Both the position numbers and the translations under genes were made by a program. Positions 35,194 to 49,227 of a stretch of 64,000 nt of DNA are shown piece by piece. The stretch is from Coffea arabica (taxonomy: Eukaryota; Streptophyta; Magnoliopsida; Gentianales; Rubiaceae), in the NCBI RefSeq assembly GCF_036785885.1, contig NC_092314.1, positions 18,931,638 to 18,995,637 on the forward strand, written 5' to 3'. Every line of letters begins with the position of its first letter. Positions within the stretch are counted from its first letter, which is position 1. The notes beneath the pieces are model-generated. The model was not told the DNA's origin and did not search any database. It saw only the letters and a list, made by a program, of their open reading frames with translations.

Positions 35194-36087
35194 AAATCCA
35201 CAACGCATGAGTCCAGAATCTCTGGTTTACTAAGCTTGAAGCTTCAGGGAAATGATACAAGACTAACTAAAGGAAAGGACGGATTTACCTGAGGATGCTA
35301 GCGTAATCAACGAAGGTGAGGTATTTCAGGGAAATCACGAAAGCTGCCAGAACGAACCCAGAAATTATGTTGCAGCGATTTCCAGTAATGCAGAACCCGT
35401 TACTTCAAGCTTCAATCTATTGGCCTGGGAGATAATTTCAGTCGCCTATTGTTGACCAAAGCTTGTTCCTTCTCTGGTTTCTTTTCACTCTCGAAGCTTT
35501 CCCTCACTCTTTCTAGTTTCTGGTTCCTCTTTTCTTTGTTTCTCTCTCGCTCCAAGACTCCAACCCCCCAGATTTTCAACCGTCAATCACCCCCAGTCTT
35601 CTCTCTCAATTGTCGGCCCTTCCTTTCTCTCAAACTCCTCTGTTTCCCTCTTACGGAAGCCTCTCTCTCGCTTTGCTCACCCTCCAAACCTTCTCCTCGG
35701 TTGTGTCTTTCTTTTCCCAAACTCAGCCGTTATCCCCCTCTCCTCTAGCTGCGGCTGTTTTTCTTCTTTTTATATGGAGCCCAAGACTCCTAAACCCTCA
35801 CCCCAATGGTGAGGATGAAAGGCCTGCCCTTCCTTCACATCCAGCCCTCCAACGGGGCCTCTGTGATTGTCCTTTGCAAGCTGCAAAAAATTGCAGCGTG
35901 CATGCCGCGACACTCTTTTTTTTTTTTTAATAATAACTAATTAATATAGATAACTAATTACCTAATAATAAATAATAAAAAATAAATGCAGAAATGCTAA
36001 TTAAGATAAAATGAAATGCTAATTTTCTTTCTTTTTTTCTTCTTTTTTTTTCTTTTTTTTCTCTAATTAATTAATTAAACAAAATTG

Positions 36088-36122
<35 letters not shown>

Positions 36123-36398
36123 AACAACTTAAATAACATTGGATAAAAAATAAATAAACTAGAAACAACAAAATGCAACTTTCTATTTTTCCTTTTTTCA
36201 TTTTTCTCATTTTCACTTTTTCTCTTTTTTTTATGATTTTTCTTTTTGAATCCATAAATGAAATAAATGTTCGTAAACTAATTAAAATAAGAGACGTGAA
36301 ACAGGAAACCCCTAAGATAAATCTAAAATTGAAACAACAAATCTAAAATTAAACTAATTAAACAAGTAAAATTCGAAACCAAAAATTTGGTGTCTACA
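35194..36398 (-). mobile_element. LTR-like element inserted in Tat gag, arm portion (right copy)
   Basis: Mirror of 31769..32973, starting at 36398 on the minus strand, TATA box at 35768..35774. Here the element seems to continue naturally into the spacer (to 32974), because the minus-strand spacer is T-rich leader-like sequence. If so, this side is the original and the left side is the inverted copy. Confidence 0.6.
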
Positions 36399-38443
36399 CT
36401 TCATACTAAGATGCAAGGGGGAGCAAATAGCTCGGAGGGCATTCAGTGTGGACCGTCCCAGAATCATATTGTACGACGACGGCTCCTTAACCACCGCGAA
36501 GTTTACCGGGACCGTTCGGCACTTCGGGGACACCCCCACCGTAACCATGAGAGTGATCATTCCTTCCGGCCTCACGGGAGGACCCGCAAAACCGATCAAC
36601 GAAGTTCGAACAGGTACGAGCTGTCTATCCTCCAGCTGTAGCTCCTTAAAGGTCTTGTAATACAGCACGTCTATGGTACTTCCATTGTCTATGTATACCT
36701 TTTTCACCTTGTAATTACAGGTGATGACTTCTATCACAATGGCTTCATGATTATTAGAGGCCAGAGGGACTGCGTCTTCAAGTCCATAGATTATTTCCTC
36801 ATACATCTTCAATCGCTTGGCCGAGCTCTCCCCCGTGGGAGGGGGGCGATTGTGCCACCGAACTGTATGACTATCCCCACCAGCAGGTCCTCCGGCAATA
36901 GTGTTAATCACCCCCGCGAGATTCTGTGTTTCCTGTTCGAGAGTTCGGCCACGAGCCCCCTGAGGTCGGTCCCGGGTGTAGCTCGGACGTTCTGACCTGG
37001 GTCTTCCTCGTTGCTGGTCAGCTCGTTCCTCTCGTATGAACTGCCCCAGATGGCCTCGTTTGATCAGTTTTTCAATGTCTTTCTTGAGGTGACGGCAGTC
37101 CTCTGTATCGTGCCCCACATCTCGATGATAAGCACAATACAGACGTTGATCCCGTCTGCTTTTGTCACCGGCCAAAGGACGAGGAGGTCGAGAGAGCCTC
37201 TCCTGTTCCATCACTGCGAGCACCCGAGCTCGAGGTGCCGTGAGACCAGTCCAGGACTTGTTTCCTCCCATTGGACGGCTCCTGGGAAGGCGGTCATAAG
37301 CGTTTTTCCTTCCCTGGATAGGCTGTACATCCACCTGGTCGGCGCCCCTCCTGCGCTTGTCATCCCTCAATCTTTCTTGCACACTCTTAAGGCGATTGGC
37401 TTCCTCCGCGTTGGCCTTCTCATGATCTCGGTCTAGCATTTCCCGAACTGACTTGGGAGGTCTCTCCACGAGCTCGGTATAGAGCTTTTGTTTTCGCAGC
37501 CCGTTAATGAAGGCAACAATGACCACCTTGTCATCGCGATCTCGAACTTGAAGGGACTCGTTATTGAAACGTACCATGTATTCGCGCAAGGACTCCTCAG
37601 GCCTTTGCTGGATAGTCATCAGATGCGCCGTACTCTTGGAGAAGGCTCGTGATGAAACGAACTGGGCCGCGAATAGTCGCGCGAGCTGGGCAAAGGACCG
37701 GATGGACCTGGGAGGAAGCTCCTGGAACCACTGACGCGCCTTACCCTCCAAAAACATTGGAAAGGTCTTGCACCTAACCGCATCCGTAGCAGTTTGCAGG
37801 CGTATTTGGGTAATGAAGGCAAACAAGTGATCTTCCGGATCCGTGGTCGCATCGTAAGACTTCATGCTTTGTATCTTGAACTTCGCTGGCAGCGGGTAGT
37901 CTTCGATGTCAGGGACGAAGGGGGAGGCGATATACCTATCCGCCTCTGGATCTAAAAGCAGGTCCAGCTCGTCCTGCACCTAGAGCTGCTCCTTCCGTGG
38001 TGAGAATTCCTCCTTAGAACACCTCCGAAAGGGCTCCGGGTGCTCGGTTCTGGAGTGTTTGTGAGAAGGTTCTACAACGTCAACCTGATCGCGCATGAGC
38101 TCCCGGCGTACCCTTTTTGGCGGAGGGCTAGGGCTCCCCATCCTAGATTCGGACGGCCCATCTCCCTGGCTCATTAGTCCCTGGCCGGGATGACCTACTG
38201 CCTACCCCTTCATGTAGTTCACAATTGCCTCAAAAGTTGGCAGGTTCCCTGCCACCGCCTGGACCAACTGCTCCGGCGAAATTCGTGAGAGCCCCACGCC
38301 CTCGTCTCCAGGAGTCGGCCCTCGTGAGGGGTGTTGGGGGCTGATTCCCTCGTTCCCCTTGGATCCACCGGCATTCCTCTGGGACCTCGTTCTTGGCATG
38401 ATTCGCAAGAGAAGAATTACGTGTTCCCACAGACGGCGCAAAT
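36399..38443 (-). mobile_element. Partial second Tat element (right copy)
   Basis: Mirror of 29724..31768: gag and protease-like part of a truncated Tat element, cut by the LTR-like element at 36398. Confidence 0.85.
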
Positions 38444-38931
38444 TGATGCGACAGCCAAAAACCAGATCCGAGCTGAACTGTTGCGAGCCGAGCTGATCAG
38501 GCGCAGCCGACCTGAGAGGGTGAACCGAGCTGAGGGTCCTGTAAAGAAAGGAAGAGTGCGGGACTGGCGTCCCCAGAATAATTCCGACGGTCAAGTCAGT
38601 AAAGCTTGTCCACAGAGTAATAGTTTAGAGTACTAGTCTATACGTACCTTGTGTGGTCTTATGGCGTTGCTTATATAGGGCCGAATGGGCTGTAGTTTCC
38701 TTGTGGGAGTCAAAGTCCCCTTAGGGTTCGGAGTCTTCAAGGGTTTTGCGTGACGGCACCTATAAGTTCGAAGGTGGCAGCCCATAAGGCCCAGTACAGG
38801 AGCCCTTGACACAGCAGAGCTGGCTCTCTCCTGCCGAGCTTGCACGTGCAAGCTGCGTAGTCCCTAACGCCGAACTGACGTGCGTCACCTACCGAGCTGA
38901 CACGTGGCATGCGTGGATTTGCCCCACTACA
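38444..38931 (-). repeat. Shared LTR (right copy)
   Basis: Mirror of 29236..29723; separates the main Tat element from the partial copy. Confidence 0.9.
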
Positions 38932-39201
38932 CTAGCCCCCCTTGAGTTTAGATTCACCGAGAAGTCGCATGAGTCTGGACCAAATTACGAAGCGTCAGGT
39001 CGGCCTAGTGCGGGGCCCATGATCCCACGATCGCGCACCTTCTTCGGAAAACCGCCACGTATACCGTCATAACCGTAACCTCAAAGGTCGCGTCCCCCCA
39101 TGATGGCGGTTGTCAGCGCAAACGTTTTCCAAGGTAACCGTCCCTTTGCAATAAATTCGAATTTCCAACTCGGGGCTCTTCAACTTCCCGCCCAGGAGGC
39201 C

Positions 39202-39209
39202 TATAAATA
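39202..39209 (+). promoter_or_regulatory. TATA box for the antisense ORF region (right copy)
   Basis: TATAAATA ahead of a pyrimidine-rich leader and the first antisense ATG at about 39366. Confidence 0.55.
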
Positions 39210-39256
39210 GGTCCTACCAAACGTCATTTTCAAGCTTCCATTCTCATTCTCTCCTT

Positions 39257-41555
39257 TCTCCAATCTTCTTCAGCTCGCTCCTCGCCTAGTGAATCCACCC
39301 GAGAGTTGCGTTAATCATCTATCAGCTCTTCCCTATCATCCGCTAGTAAGTCTTCTTTCCATTTTATGTTTTCCTCTTCCACACACTCAGACCTTACTAG
39401 CTCGGCACCTAGGCGTAGAGTAACCCGACCTGCACTCATAGAGATACTCTTTTCTAGCTTTTCTTCTTCCAGTTCGTCCGGGTCTGAGTACCTTCCTTCT
39501 CCAATTTTAACCATGGACCAGCCTGGTCAATCTGCCCAACCTGAGACTGGAGCTACTGGCCCAGGGATCCCTCTGGAGGCAGTTCCAGCTCGCGCTAGGG
39601 CTGGACCCCCCTAGGGCGCCCGATATCGACTTTGGGGAAGTCGAAATAATTCCCCCTATCCTTGATCAGGGGAACGTGGACGAGCTGGTGGGGAGGTACG
39701 ATATTCCTCCCCAGTTCGGGGCTAGGGCAGCCCAACCGGGGGAGTACGCGTGCCGACCTCCTTCTGAATTTGTAGTTATCTACAAGGATCAGCTCGTGGC
39801 TGGTCTCCGCCTTCCCATCCTCCAATTCCTTTATGACATTCTGACCTTCTGGGGCATCCGAATTACCCAACTCGTTCCCAATGCCATTCGGTCAATCCTC
39901 GGCTTCTTCATTTTGTGCCGAGCTCTCGAAATTCCTTATTCCTTGGAACTGTTTAGGTCATTTTTTCAAATGAAGGTGAGCGGCCCGGTTCACGGCTGGT
40001 TCTACTTCGCTCGCAGGAGCGGAGGGGAGCTCCCCACCCGCGAGCTGTTCATGCAAATACCTTCCTCCATCAAAGACTGGAAGGCACAATTCTTTTTTGT
40101 GAAGAACACTGGGATTCCTCCCCTGACCTGAAGGGAGGAGACCCAGGTTTCTGATCCAATTCCCTCACCTCTGCCTGAAGCCGAGCTGGACCGCCTGGTC
40201 AGCTCGGAAGCCCGGCTGAAAGTTAAAGAGTTTAACAATGCACAGCTCTGGTCGGCAGGGCTGATCCGAGCAGAGGTGAATGACCCTGCCCCCCGATCTC
40301 CGACCCCTTCTCCCAGAGGAGCTGACAGCTTGTAACTTCTGGGCCTTATTTCTTCCTTCTTTTTAATGAGTTTGGTCACACTGCCCGAGCTGACCCACTC
40401 TTTTTCCTCTGCAGTGAAGAGATTCTCCCAGCTTTTGAACATTGGAGGATCCGGTAGTACTAGCACTCCTACTCCCGCTCTATCCGCGGCCCCCAGTAGC
40501 GCGGCTCCTCCTCCTCCGCCAGTGCCCAATCCTCAGATCACAACTCAGTCGTCACCTGGAGAGGAGCCAAAGAAGAAAAGGAAAAAGACGGCGGCCAAAA
40601 GGGCTAGGACCGAGGCAACTTCCCCCCAATCCCAGGAGGAACCCTGAACAGCTCTTGCGCTCCACTACGGAGTGAACTCCGCCGAGCAGCAGGCCTCGTC
40701 CGAGTCACCTCCAGCCATGTGGCGTATGAGGAACGTGATTCCTCTGAAGCCTCCTACCGGCCAGAGCTCGCACCCGCACCCCCAGCATTTCTGCCCCAAG
40801 TGGGGGCTGTCGGTGAATGACCGAGCTCAATTCCCTGAAACTGCCTGGGAGCTTGTCCAGGGCGCAGTGCTCCCACGCGATCACCACTTCATCCAACTCG
40901 CCTCCAACTCCGAACTGCTGGAGCATATTTACCTCAGTACAGCTCAGGTGATTCCTTAACTTAGTGCCTCCCTGACATCCCCTTCAATTTGCTGATTTCT
41001 TATCCTGTATTCGATCTGCAGCTCAATATCGCTGGGGCCGAGCTCGCGCAGCGGTACGAAAATATGAGGGTCAACCTATCTCAGGTCGACGCCGCCAAGG
41101 AAAGGCTATCAAGCCAACTCGAAGCCGCGGAGGCCGAGCTAGAGTCCCTGAAGAAACAACTTGCGGATGCCAAATCCTCCTGCGAGCTGGGGAAGAAGAA
41201 AGCAGCTGAGCTGGCCGCGGCTCTGAAGGCCGAGCACAAAAGATTTACCGAGCTGGTGGAAGCGGCTAAGGAGGAAGGGCGTCAGCTAGGCGTTCAAGAG
41301 TTTAAGAAGTCTGAGGGCTTCATGAACGACCTGGCCATCCTGAATGGCCCCGTCCTGCAGCTCGGCTACACCAAAGCCATGGCTGATGTTCAGTCCTTGA
41401 ACTTGCTGGGTTTTGACCTGAGCAAATGGCCTGACTACAACCCCCAAGCCGTCCATCAAATTGACAGGCTTGTCACGGGCTACTCCAATGGGCGCGACCT
41501 GGTTGCCTTGGTCGCCGACCTTACTCTTCCCGCAGCCTCTCCCGAGCCAGAGTAA
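39257..41555 (+). other. Antisense extra ORF region of the Tat element (right copy)
   Basis: Mirror of 26612..28910. It has a Ser-rich first segment, a Transposase_28-like middle segment (about 39.7-40.1 kb), a Pro/Ser-rich and basic stretch (KKKRKK) near 40.4-40.65 kb that could serve as a nuclear localisation signal, and a C-terminal coiled coil (about 41.0-41.55 kb). Treated as fossil; function unknown. Confidence 0.75.
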
Positions 41556-44500
41556 GAACAGCAAGGGGAGAGCTAGACGGATAGTACATAGGATAGGCCT
41601 ATAGGAATTAGGCTAAGGTAGGGACCGAGCTGGCCAGCTCGCTTTTGTATGGCCCTCCGCATGTATATGCCTTTTTTTTGAAATGGAATAGATGGCATAC
41701 TTTCTCATCCAACACTTGTAAAAATTTTCTATTATTTAAAAGCTTTGAATACATTATAAGCCCAAGTGCTGAACTAACAAAATGAAAACAGACCTGTCCA
41801 GCTGACCATTTTCAGCTCAGGCAGGATACTAAAGAAAAAGCCTTAAATTTGAATTGTGCCAGGTGCGCGGGACTTCGCCTCCATCCAGGTGAGCTAGCTT
41901 ACAATAACCTACCCGGTCAGCTTCCCTTACCACGTAGGGACCTTCCCAGTTTGGGTCTAACTTACCCGTGCCCCCAGCTCGGCTCACGGAGTTCTTGCGT
42001 AATACCAGGTCTCCTGGCTTGAAAGAAAGGTGCCTAACCCTGGCATTGTAATAGCGTGCGACCTGGCCCTTATACTTAGCCATTCTTATAGCCGCTTCTT
42101 CCCTTCGATGCTCGAGCAGGTCCAAGTCAAGCCGCATCTCCTCCTCATTATCCTGAGCCACAAAGTGTTGCACCCTACCCGAGGGCACTCCAATCTCTGC
42201 TGGGATTACTGCCTCGACCCCGTATGTCAGGACGAATGGTGTCTCTTGGGTGGCCGTCCGAGGCGTTGTCCGGTAAGCCCATAGTATGGTGGGCAGCTCC
42301 TCCAGCCAATTAGTTCGGACAGACTCTATTCTTGTCTTCAGGCCGTGCAGGATGGTTCTGTTGACATTCTCGACCTGTCTATTGGTTTGGGGGTGCCCCA
42401 CTGAAGTGAAGTGCTACTGGATGCCGAGCTCCGTGCACCATTCCTGGAGAGAGTGGTCAGCGAACTGCCTGCCGTTGTCCGAGATGAGAGCCCTTGGTAT
42501 GCCAAATCGGCAGACTATGCTTTTCCAGAGGAATTTCTGGATCGACCTGCTGCTAATCGTGTTGATGGACTCGGCCTCTACCCACTTAGTGAAGTAATCA
42601 ATGGCTACCACCAAGTGTTCGTAGCCACCTGGAGCTCGGGGAAACGGCCCCAACAGGTCAATCCCCCATTGGAAGAATGGCCACGGGCTATTGAGAGGAA
42701 TCATTTCCTGAGTGGGGGTGTGATGGATTGGGGCATGTAACTGGCAAGACTTACACCGGGCTACCAGCTCGGCCGAGTCCCTGAAGATGGTGGGTCAATA
42801 GTATCCAGCCAGCATTCCCTTCTTGGCCAATACTCTAGGGCCAACGTGATTGCCGCAGATGCCTTCATGCAACTCGCGCAAGACACAACTTCCTTTCTCG
42901 GGCGTTACACATTTCAACCAGGGTTGCAAGTGAGATTTCCTGTATAAGACTCCATGCGTGAGCACGTACTTCTGCGACTTAAGGAGGACTTTGCGGGACT
43001 CTACCCTGCTCGGTGGGAGCTCCCCTTGAGCCAGGTACTGGACAATAGGATCCATCCACGAGCTCACCACCTGAATGACCACAGCATTGAACGGTTTATA
43101 GGCCCGACTTCTGACGACCTCCACCAGTATTTCACGACCTAAGACGCCAACCGAGGTAGAGGCCAGTTTAGACAGGGCGTCAGCTCTCTTGTTCTGGCTT
43201 CGCGGAATCTGCTCAAGCGCGAACTGCTCGAACAGACCCTTCAGCTCGCGTGTCTTGGCCACATACCTTCTTAGCGTCCCCTCTTTGATCTCATAGCTTC
43301 CCCATACCTGGTTCACTATCAGCTGCGAGTCGCTATAGGCCTTTATTGATCTAGCCCCTAACTTCCGGGCCATCTCCATCCCTGTAATTAGAGTCTCATA
43401 CTCTGATTCATTGTTAGAAGCTCTAAAATCGAACCTCAGAGCGTAGGGCAGCTCCTCCCCAGTAGGGCTGATTAAGAGGAGCCCGGCCCCACATCCTTCC
43501 TTACTTGACGTCCACGTACAACGTCCAGGTGAGATCAGCTCGTCCCGCAGCCTCAGTAACCTTCCTGGCCTGGGCCGTCTCTCTGGCCAGTTCAGCTTTG
43601 ACTGCTTTTCCAGAATGCTCGGCCTCGACAACGTTTAATGCCTGTCCCCCCTCCGCTGCCTCTCCGGCCGGTCCGACCTCGACAATTTTTTGGATTTGTT
43701 TGGCCTTAGCTGCTTCTCCAGCCTGTCCGCCCTCGGCAGTTTCTTTGACCTGCTCGGCCTCATCTGCCTCTTTGGACGGCCCGACCTCCGCTACCTGAAT
43801 GGTCTGGGTGACCTCGGCAGCGTCTCCGGCCTCAAAGACCTCTGCTGCTTCTCGGGCCTGGGTGGCCTTGGTAGTTTTTGGAGTCTGTAAGGTTTTCGCT
43901 GCTTGTCTGGTGTGCGCATCTTTAACAACTTCTCCATCCTTCCTGGCTTGTATGTCCCTGGCCTGATCGACCTCCGCTTCGGGCGATCCAAAGGAAACGC
44001 CATCCGCTATGAAGTCCGCAAACGCTTGGGTTTTGATGGCCGTTCGGGGCTGATATCCCAAGTCGTATTCTGACAATTCCACAGCCCACTTCACCATTCG
44101 ACTCGAGGACTCGGGCTTGGAAAGGATCTGCTTCAGAGGCTGGTCCGTCATGACCACTACGGGGTGAGTTTGGAAGTACGTCCTGAGCTTCCGAGCTGCA
44201 TGTACTAATGCCAAAACATATCGTTCTACCGCCGAGTACCTTGTCTCGGCCCCCTGCAGGGCACGGCTGACATAATACACGGATTTTTGCACTTTGTTTT
44301 CCTCCCGCACAAGCACTGCGCTAATGGCCTCCTCTCCCACAGCTAAGTAAATGAACAAGGTCTCCCCCAATTTGGGAGAGGTCAGGGCTGGCAACCGAGC
44401 GAGGTGGGCCTTCAGTTCATCGAACCCCTTCTGGCACTCCGGGCTCCACTCGAACTGCCGACCTCCTTTCAGGGCCTTGAAGAAAGGCGACCCCCGAACT

Positions 44501-47500
44501 GCCGATTTGGACAGGAATCTGTTCAAGGCTGCCATCCTCCCTGTCAGACGTTGCACTTCCTTAATATTCCGGGGTGGAGCCATGTCCATGATAGCCTTGA
44601 TCTTGTCTGGGTTAGCTCTCACCCCTTCTTTAGAAATCATGTAGCCTAGGAATTTTCCCGACCTGACCCCAAAGGTACACTTCTTTGGGTTTAGCCGCAT
44701 TCGTGAGCTCCGAAGAATCTCAAAAATTTCTCTCAGGTCAGAGATGAACTGCTCCTGAGTTTGACTTTTTACTAACATATCGTCCACATAAACCTCCAGG
44801 TTTCGACCGATCTGATTCTTGAACAACTTGTTTACCAACCTCTGATAGGTCGCACCTGCATTCTTTAGTCCGAATGGCATGGTGACGTAACAATATGTGC
44901 TTCCTCGGTGATAAACGAGGTCTTCTCCTGATTCTCCTCGTCCAAGGCTATCTGATGGTACCCCTTGAAGGCATTCAAGAAATAGAAAATCTCATAGCCA
45001 GCTGTTGAGTCCACGAGTTGGTCAATCCGTGTGAGTGGGTAACAGTCCTTCGGGCAAGCCTTATTTAAGTCAGTGAAATCCACACATATCCTCCAAGCTT
45101 TCTCCTCCTTCTTGACCAGCACCGGATTGGCTAGTCAGGTCGGGTAGTAGAGTTTCTTAACGATCTTAGCCTCCAACAACTTACCCACCTCGTTTTTGAC
45201 GACCTCCTTTCGCTCAGGAGCAAAGTTCCTCTTCTTCTGCTTCACAGGTCGGACGTTGGGGGACACATGTAGCCTATGGACTGCCAACTCGATGGGGATT
45301 CCTGGCATGTCATCAGCACTCCAAGCAAAAATCTCAGCATTTTCCTCCAAGAGAGATTCCAAAGAACTCCTGACCAGCTCGCCTAGGCCGGTGCCAACCT
45401 TCACCGTGCGCTCAGGTCGGTCGAGCTGGACGGGCAGCTCGGCTAACCCTCGTCTGTCTCCAATCTTTCTCCTTTCTCCATGGGCTCCCAGGGCTCTAAA
45501 CAAACTGTCTGAGCTACAAATTTTCTTTGCCCTTGAGGGTGGCAATATAACACGCCCTCGCCACCTCCGGATCTCCCAGCACCTCAGCCACCCCAGCAGA
45601 AGTAGGAAACTTCATACTGAGATGCAAGGTGGAGCAAATAGCTCGGAGGGCATTCAGTGTGGACCGTCCCAGAATCATATTGTACGACGACGGCTCCTTA
45701 ACCACCGCGAAGTTTACCGGGACCGTTCGGCACTTCGGGGACACCTCCACCGTAACCATGAGAGTGATCATTCCTTTCGGCCTCACGGGAGGACCCGCAA
45801 AATCGATCAACGGAGTTTGAACCGGTACGAGCTGTCTATCCTCCAACTGTAGCTCCTTAAAGGTCTTGTAATACAGCACGTCTATGGTACTTCCATTGTC
45901 TATGTATACCTTCTTCACCTTGTAATTACAGGTGATGACTTCTATCACAATGGCTTCATGATTATTAGAGGCCAGAGGGACTGCGTCTTCAAGTCCATAG
46001 ATTATTTCCTCATACATCTTCAATCGCTTGGCCGAGCTCTCCCCCGTGGGAGGGGGGCGATTGTGCCATCGAGCTGTATGACTATCCCCACCAGCAGGTC
46101 CTCCGGCAATAGTGTTAATCACCCCCGCGAGATTTTGTGTTTCCTGCTCGGGAGTTCGGCCACGAGGCCCCTGAGTGCGGTCCCGAGTGTAGCTCGGACG
46201 TTCTGACCTGGGCCTTCCTCGTTGCTGGTCAGCTCGTTCCTCTAGTATGAACTGCCCCAGATGGCCTCGTTTGATCAGTTTTTCAATGTCTTTCTTGAGG
46301 TGACGACAGTCCTCTGTATCGTGCCCCGCATCTCGATGATAAGCGCAATACAGACCTTGGTCCCGTCTGCTTTTGTCCCCGGCCAAAGGACGGGGAGGTC
46401 GAGAGAGCCCCTCCTGTTCCATCACTGCGAGCACCCGAGCTCGAGGTGCCGTGAGACCAGTCCAGGACTTGTTTCCTCCCATTGGACGGCTCCTGGGAAG
46501 GCGGTCATAAGCGTTTTTCCTTCCCTGGCTAGGCTGTACATCCACCTGGTCGGCGCCCCTCCTGCGCTTGTCATCCCTCAATCTTTCTTGCGCACTCTTA
46601 AGGCGATTGGCTTCCTCCGCATTGGCCTTCTCATGAGCTCGGTCTAGCATTTCCCGAACTGACTTGGGAGGTCTCTCCACCAGTTCGGTATAGAGCTTTT
46701 GTTTTCGCAACCCGTTAATGAAGGCAACAATGACCACCTTGTCATCGCGATCTCGAACCTGAAGGGACTCGTTATTGAAACGTACCATGTATTCGCGCAA
46801 GGACTCCTCAGGCATTTGCTGGATAGTCATCAGATGCGCCGTACTCTTGGAGAAGGCTCGTGATGAAACGAACTGGGCCGCGAACAGTCGCGCGAGCTGG
46901 GTAAAGGACCGGATGGACCTGGGAGGAAGCTCCTGGAACCACTGACGTGCCTTACCCTCCAAAAACATTGGAAAGGTCTTGCACCTAACCGCATCCGTAG
47001 CAGTTTGCAGGCGTATTTGGGTCATGAAGGCAAACAAGTGATCTTCCGGATCCGTGGTCGCATCGTAAGACTTCATGCTTTGTATCTTGAACTTCGCTGG
47101 CAGCGGGTAGTCTTCGATGTCAGGGATGAAGGGGGAGGCGATATACCTATCCGCCTCTGGATCTAAAAGCAGGTCCAGCTCGTCCTGCACCTGGAGCTGC
47201 TCCTTCCGTGGTGAGAGTTCCTCCTTAGAACACCTCCGAAAGGGCTCCGGGTGCTCGGTTCTGGAGTGTTTGTGAGAAGGTTCTACAACGTCAACCTGGT
47301 CGCGCGTGAGCTCCCTGCGTACCCTTTTTGGCGGAGGGCTAGGGCTCCCCGTCCTAGATTTGGACGGCCCATCTCCCTGGCTCATTAGTCCCTGGCCGGG
47401 ATGACCTACTGCCTACCCTTTCATGTAGTTCACAATTGCCTCAAAAGTTGGCAGGTTCCCTGCCACCGCCTGGACCAACTGCTCCGGCGGAATTCGTAAG

Positions 47501-47654
47501 AGCCCCACGCCCTCGTCTCCAGGAGTCGGCCCTCGTGAGGGGTGTTGGGGGCTGCTTCCCTCGTTCCCCTTGGATCCACCGGCATTCCTTTGGGACCTCG
47601 TTCTTGGCATGATTCGCAAGAGAAGAATTACGTGTTCCCACAGACGGCGCCAAT

Positions 47655-48141
47655 TGATGCGACAGCCAAAAACCAGATCCGAGCTGAACTGTTGCGAGCC
47701 GAGCTGATCAGGCGCAGCCGACCTGAGAGGGTGAACCGAGCTGAGGGTCCTGTAAAGAAAGGAAGAGGGCGGGACTGGCGTCCCCAGAATAACTCCGACG
47801 GTCAAGTCAGTAAAGCTTGTCCACAGAGTAATAGTTTAGAGTACTAGTCTATACGTACCTTGTGTGGTCTTATGGCGTTGCTTATATAGGGCCGAATGGG
47901 TTGTAATTTCCTTGTGGGAGTCAAAGTCCCTTAGGGTTCGGAGTCTTCTAGGGTTTTGCGTGACGGCGCCTATAAGTTCGAAGGTGGCGGCCCACAAGGC
48001 CCAGCACAGGAGCCCTTGACACAGCAGAGCTGGCTCCCTCCTGCCGAGCTTGCACGTGCGAGCTGCGTAGTCCCTAACGCCGAACTGACGTGCATCACCT
48101 ACCGAGCTGACACGTGGCATGCGTGGATTTGCCCCACTACA
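47655..48141 (-). repeat. 5' LTR of Tat element (right copy)
   Basis: Mirror of 20026..20512; 487 bp with TG...CA ends and a TATA box. Confidence 0.92.
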
Positions 48142-48724
48142 CTTTCCTAAAATATTCTATTAATTTTTATACTCTCTCCATTCAAATTCGATTTGGGCCA
48201 AAATAGCATTCATATAAATATAGGGTTGTAAATGTTCCCCCAAATTACTTTCTTAGTTTTTAATAATTTGAACAAATAATAAGTTCATCATCTATTAGTT
48301 TGCTTTTAAAATTCTTTTTAATCATGAAAGAATCAAATATTTAGTTGCACTTATTTTCTAATATATCTCCTTCAGTCATATGTTGACTTACTATCATTAA
48401 TTAGAATAAATATAATTGAATTACGGGATAAGATTCCATTGAAACTAATTGTTTTTTTTTGTCAAACCATTGAAACTAATTGTTAAGTTGTTATAAATTA
48501 ATCATTTTTAATATGTTTAATTTTAATATTTGTCTTACAATTAGTATATTAAATTTTATAAAGCATTTTAAATTCATTTATAACAATTTTTGTTCAAAAA
48601 AAACAAAAATTATAGAATGTAAAAAAGAGCCCGTGCAAATGTATGGAAAAGAAATTATTATTTAAAAAAATCAAGTCTAGTCAATAACTATTTCCATTCT
48701 TTTTATAATCTTAATAGCTATGAC
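48142..48724. other. No recognised feature
   Basis: Mirror of 19443..20025; AT-rich. Confidence 0.5.
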
Positions 48725-48907
48725 ATAACTCTTAGGATTGTCAATTGCGCTGAGCCAACCTAGCCCAACCTGTGTTGCCAAAAAAACCTGTTAAGCCTAA
48801 TATTTAATTGGATTAGACAGGGTTTGGGTCTAAATATTGTTTGCATTAAATGTGAATTGAGTTTAAACTTTGGTAGACTCGGTCTCAATTGAAGGTTAGC
48901 TCATGTA

Positions 48908-48950
<43 letters not shown>

Positions 48951-49227
48951 CTATTTATAATATGTAATTATACATATTATAACATAGAATATTATTAATT
49001 TATATATATATATTTGTATAATTATTAAATATATATTATCTATAATCATATATTTAATTATTAACTTGGGTCGAGCTCGAAACTCTAAAAGAATGAATTG
49101 AGTTTGAACCTTCTAATTTGGATATGAATCCGAAAGTCCAAAACCCAAATCCCTATTCAATCTGTGAGCCGGATTTAAACTTGTTAAAACTTGATTTAGA
49201 AAACCCAATTGACAGCCTATTAACTCT
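48725..49227. mobile_element. hAT-type MITE (right copy)
   Basis: Mirror of 18940..19442, element 48733..49219, with the AT microsatellite at 48912..48947, also exactly 36 bp. Confidence 0.7.

Larger units (their letters stand above)
38444..48141 (-). mobile_element. Tat-lineage Ty3/gypsy LTR retrotransposon (right copy)
   Basis: Mirror of 20026..29723. LTRs are 47655..48141 (5') and 38444..38931 (3'). Parts on the minus strand: gag and protease about 45.5-47.6 kb, reverse transcriptase and RNase H about 44.0-45.5, Ala/Glu-rich linker, archaeal-type RNase H about 43.1-43.6, integrase about 41.8-43.1. The antisense region is on the plus strand. It shares the breaks of the left copy and so was duplicated with the arm, not inserted separately. 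Confidence 0.93.
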
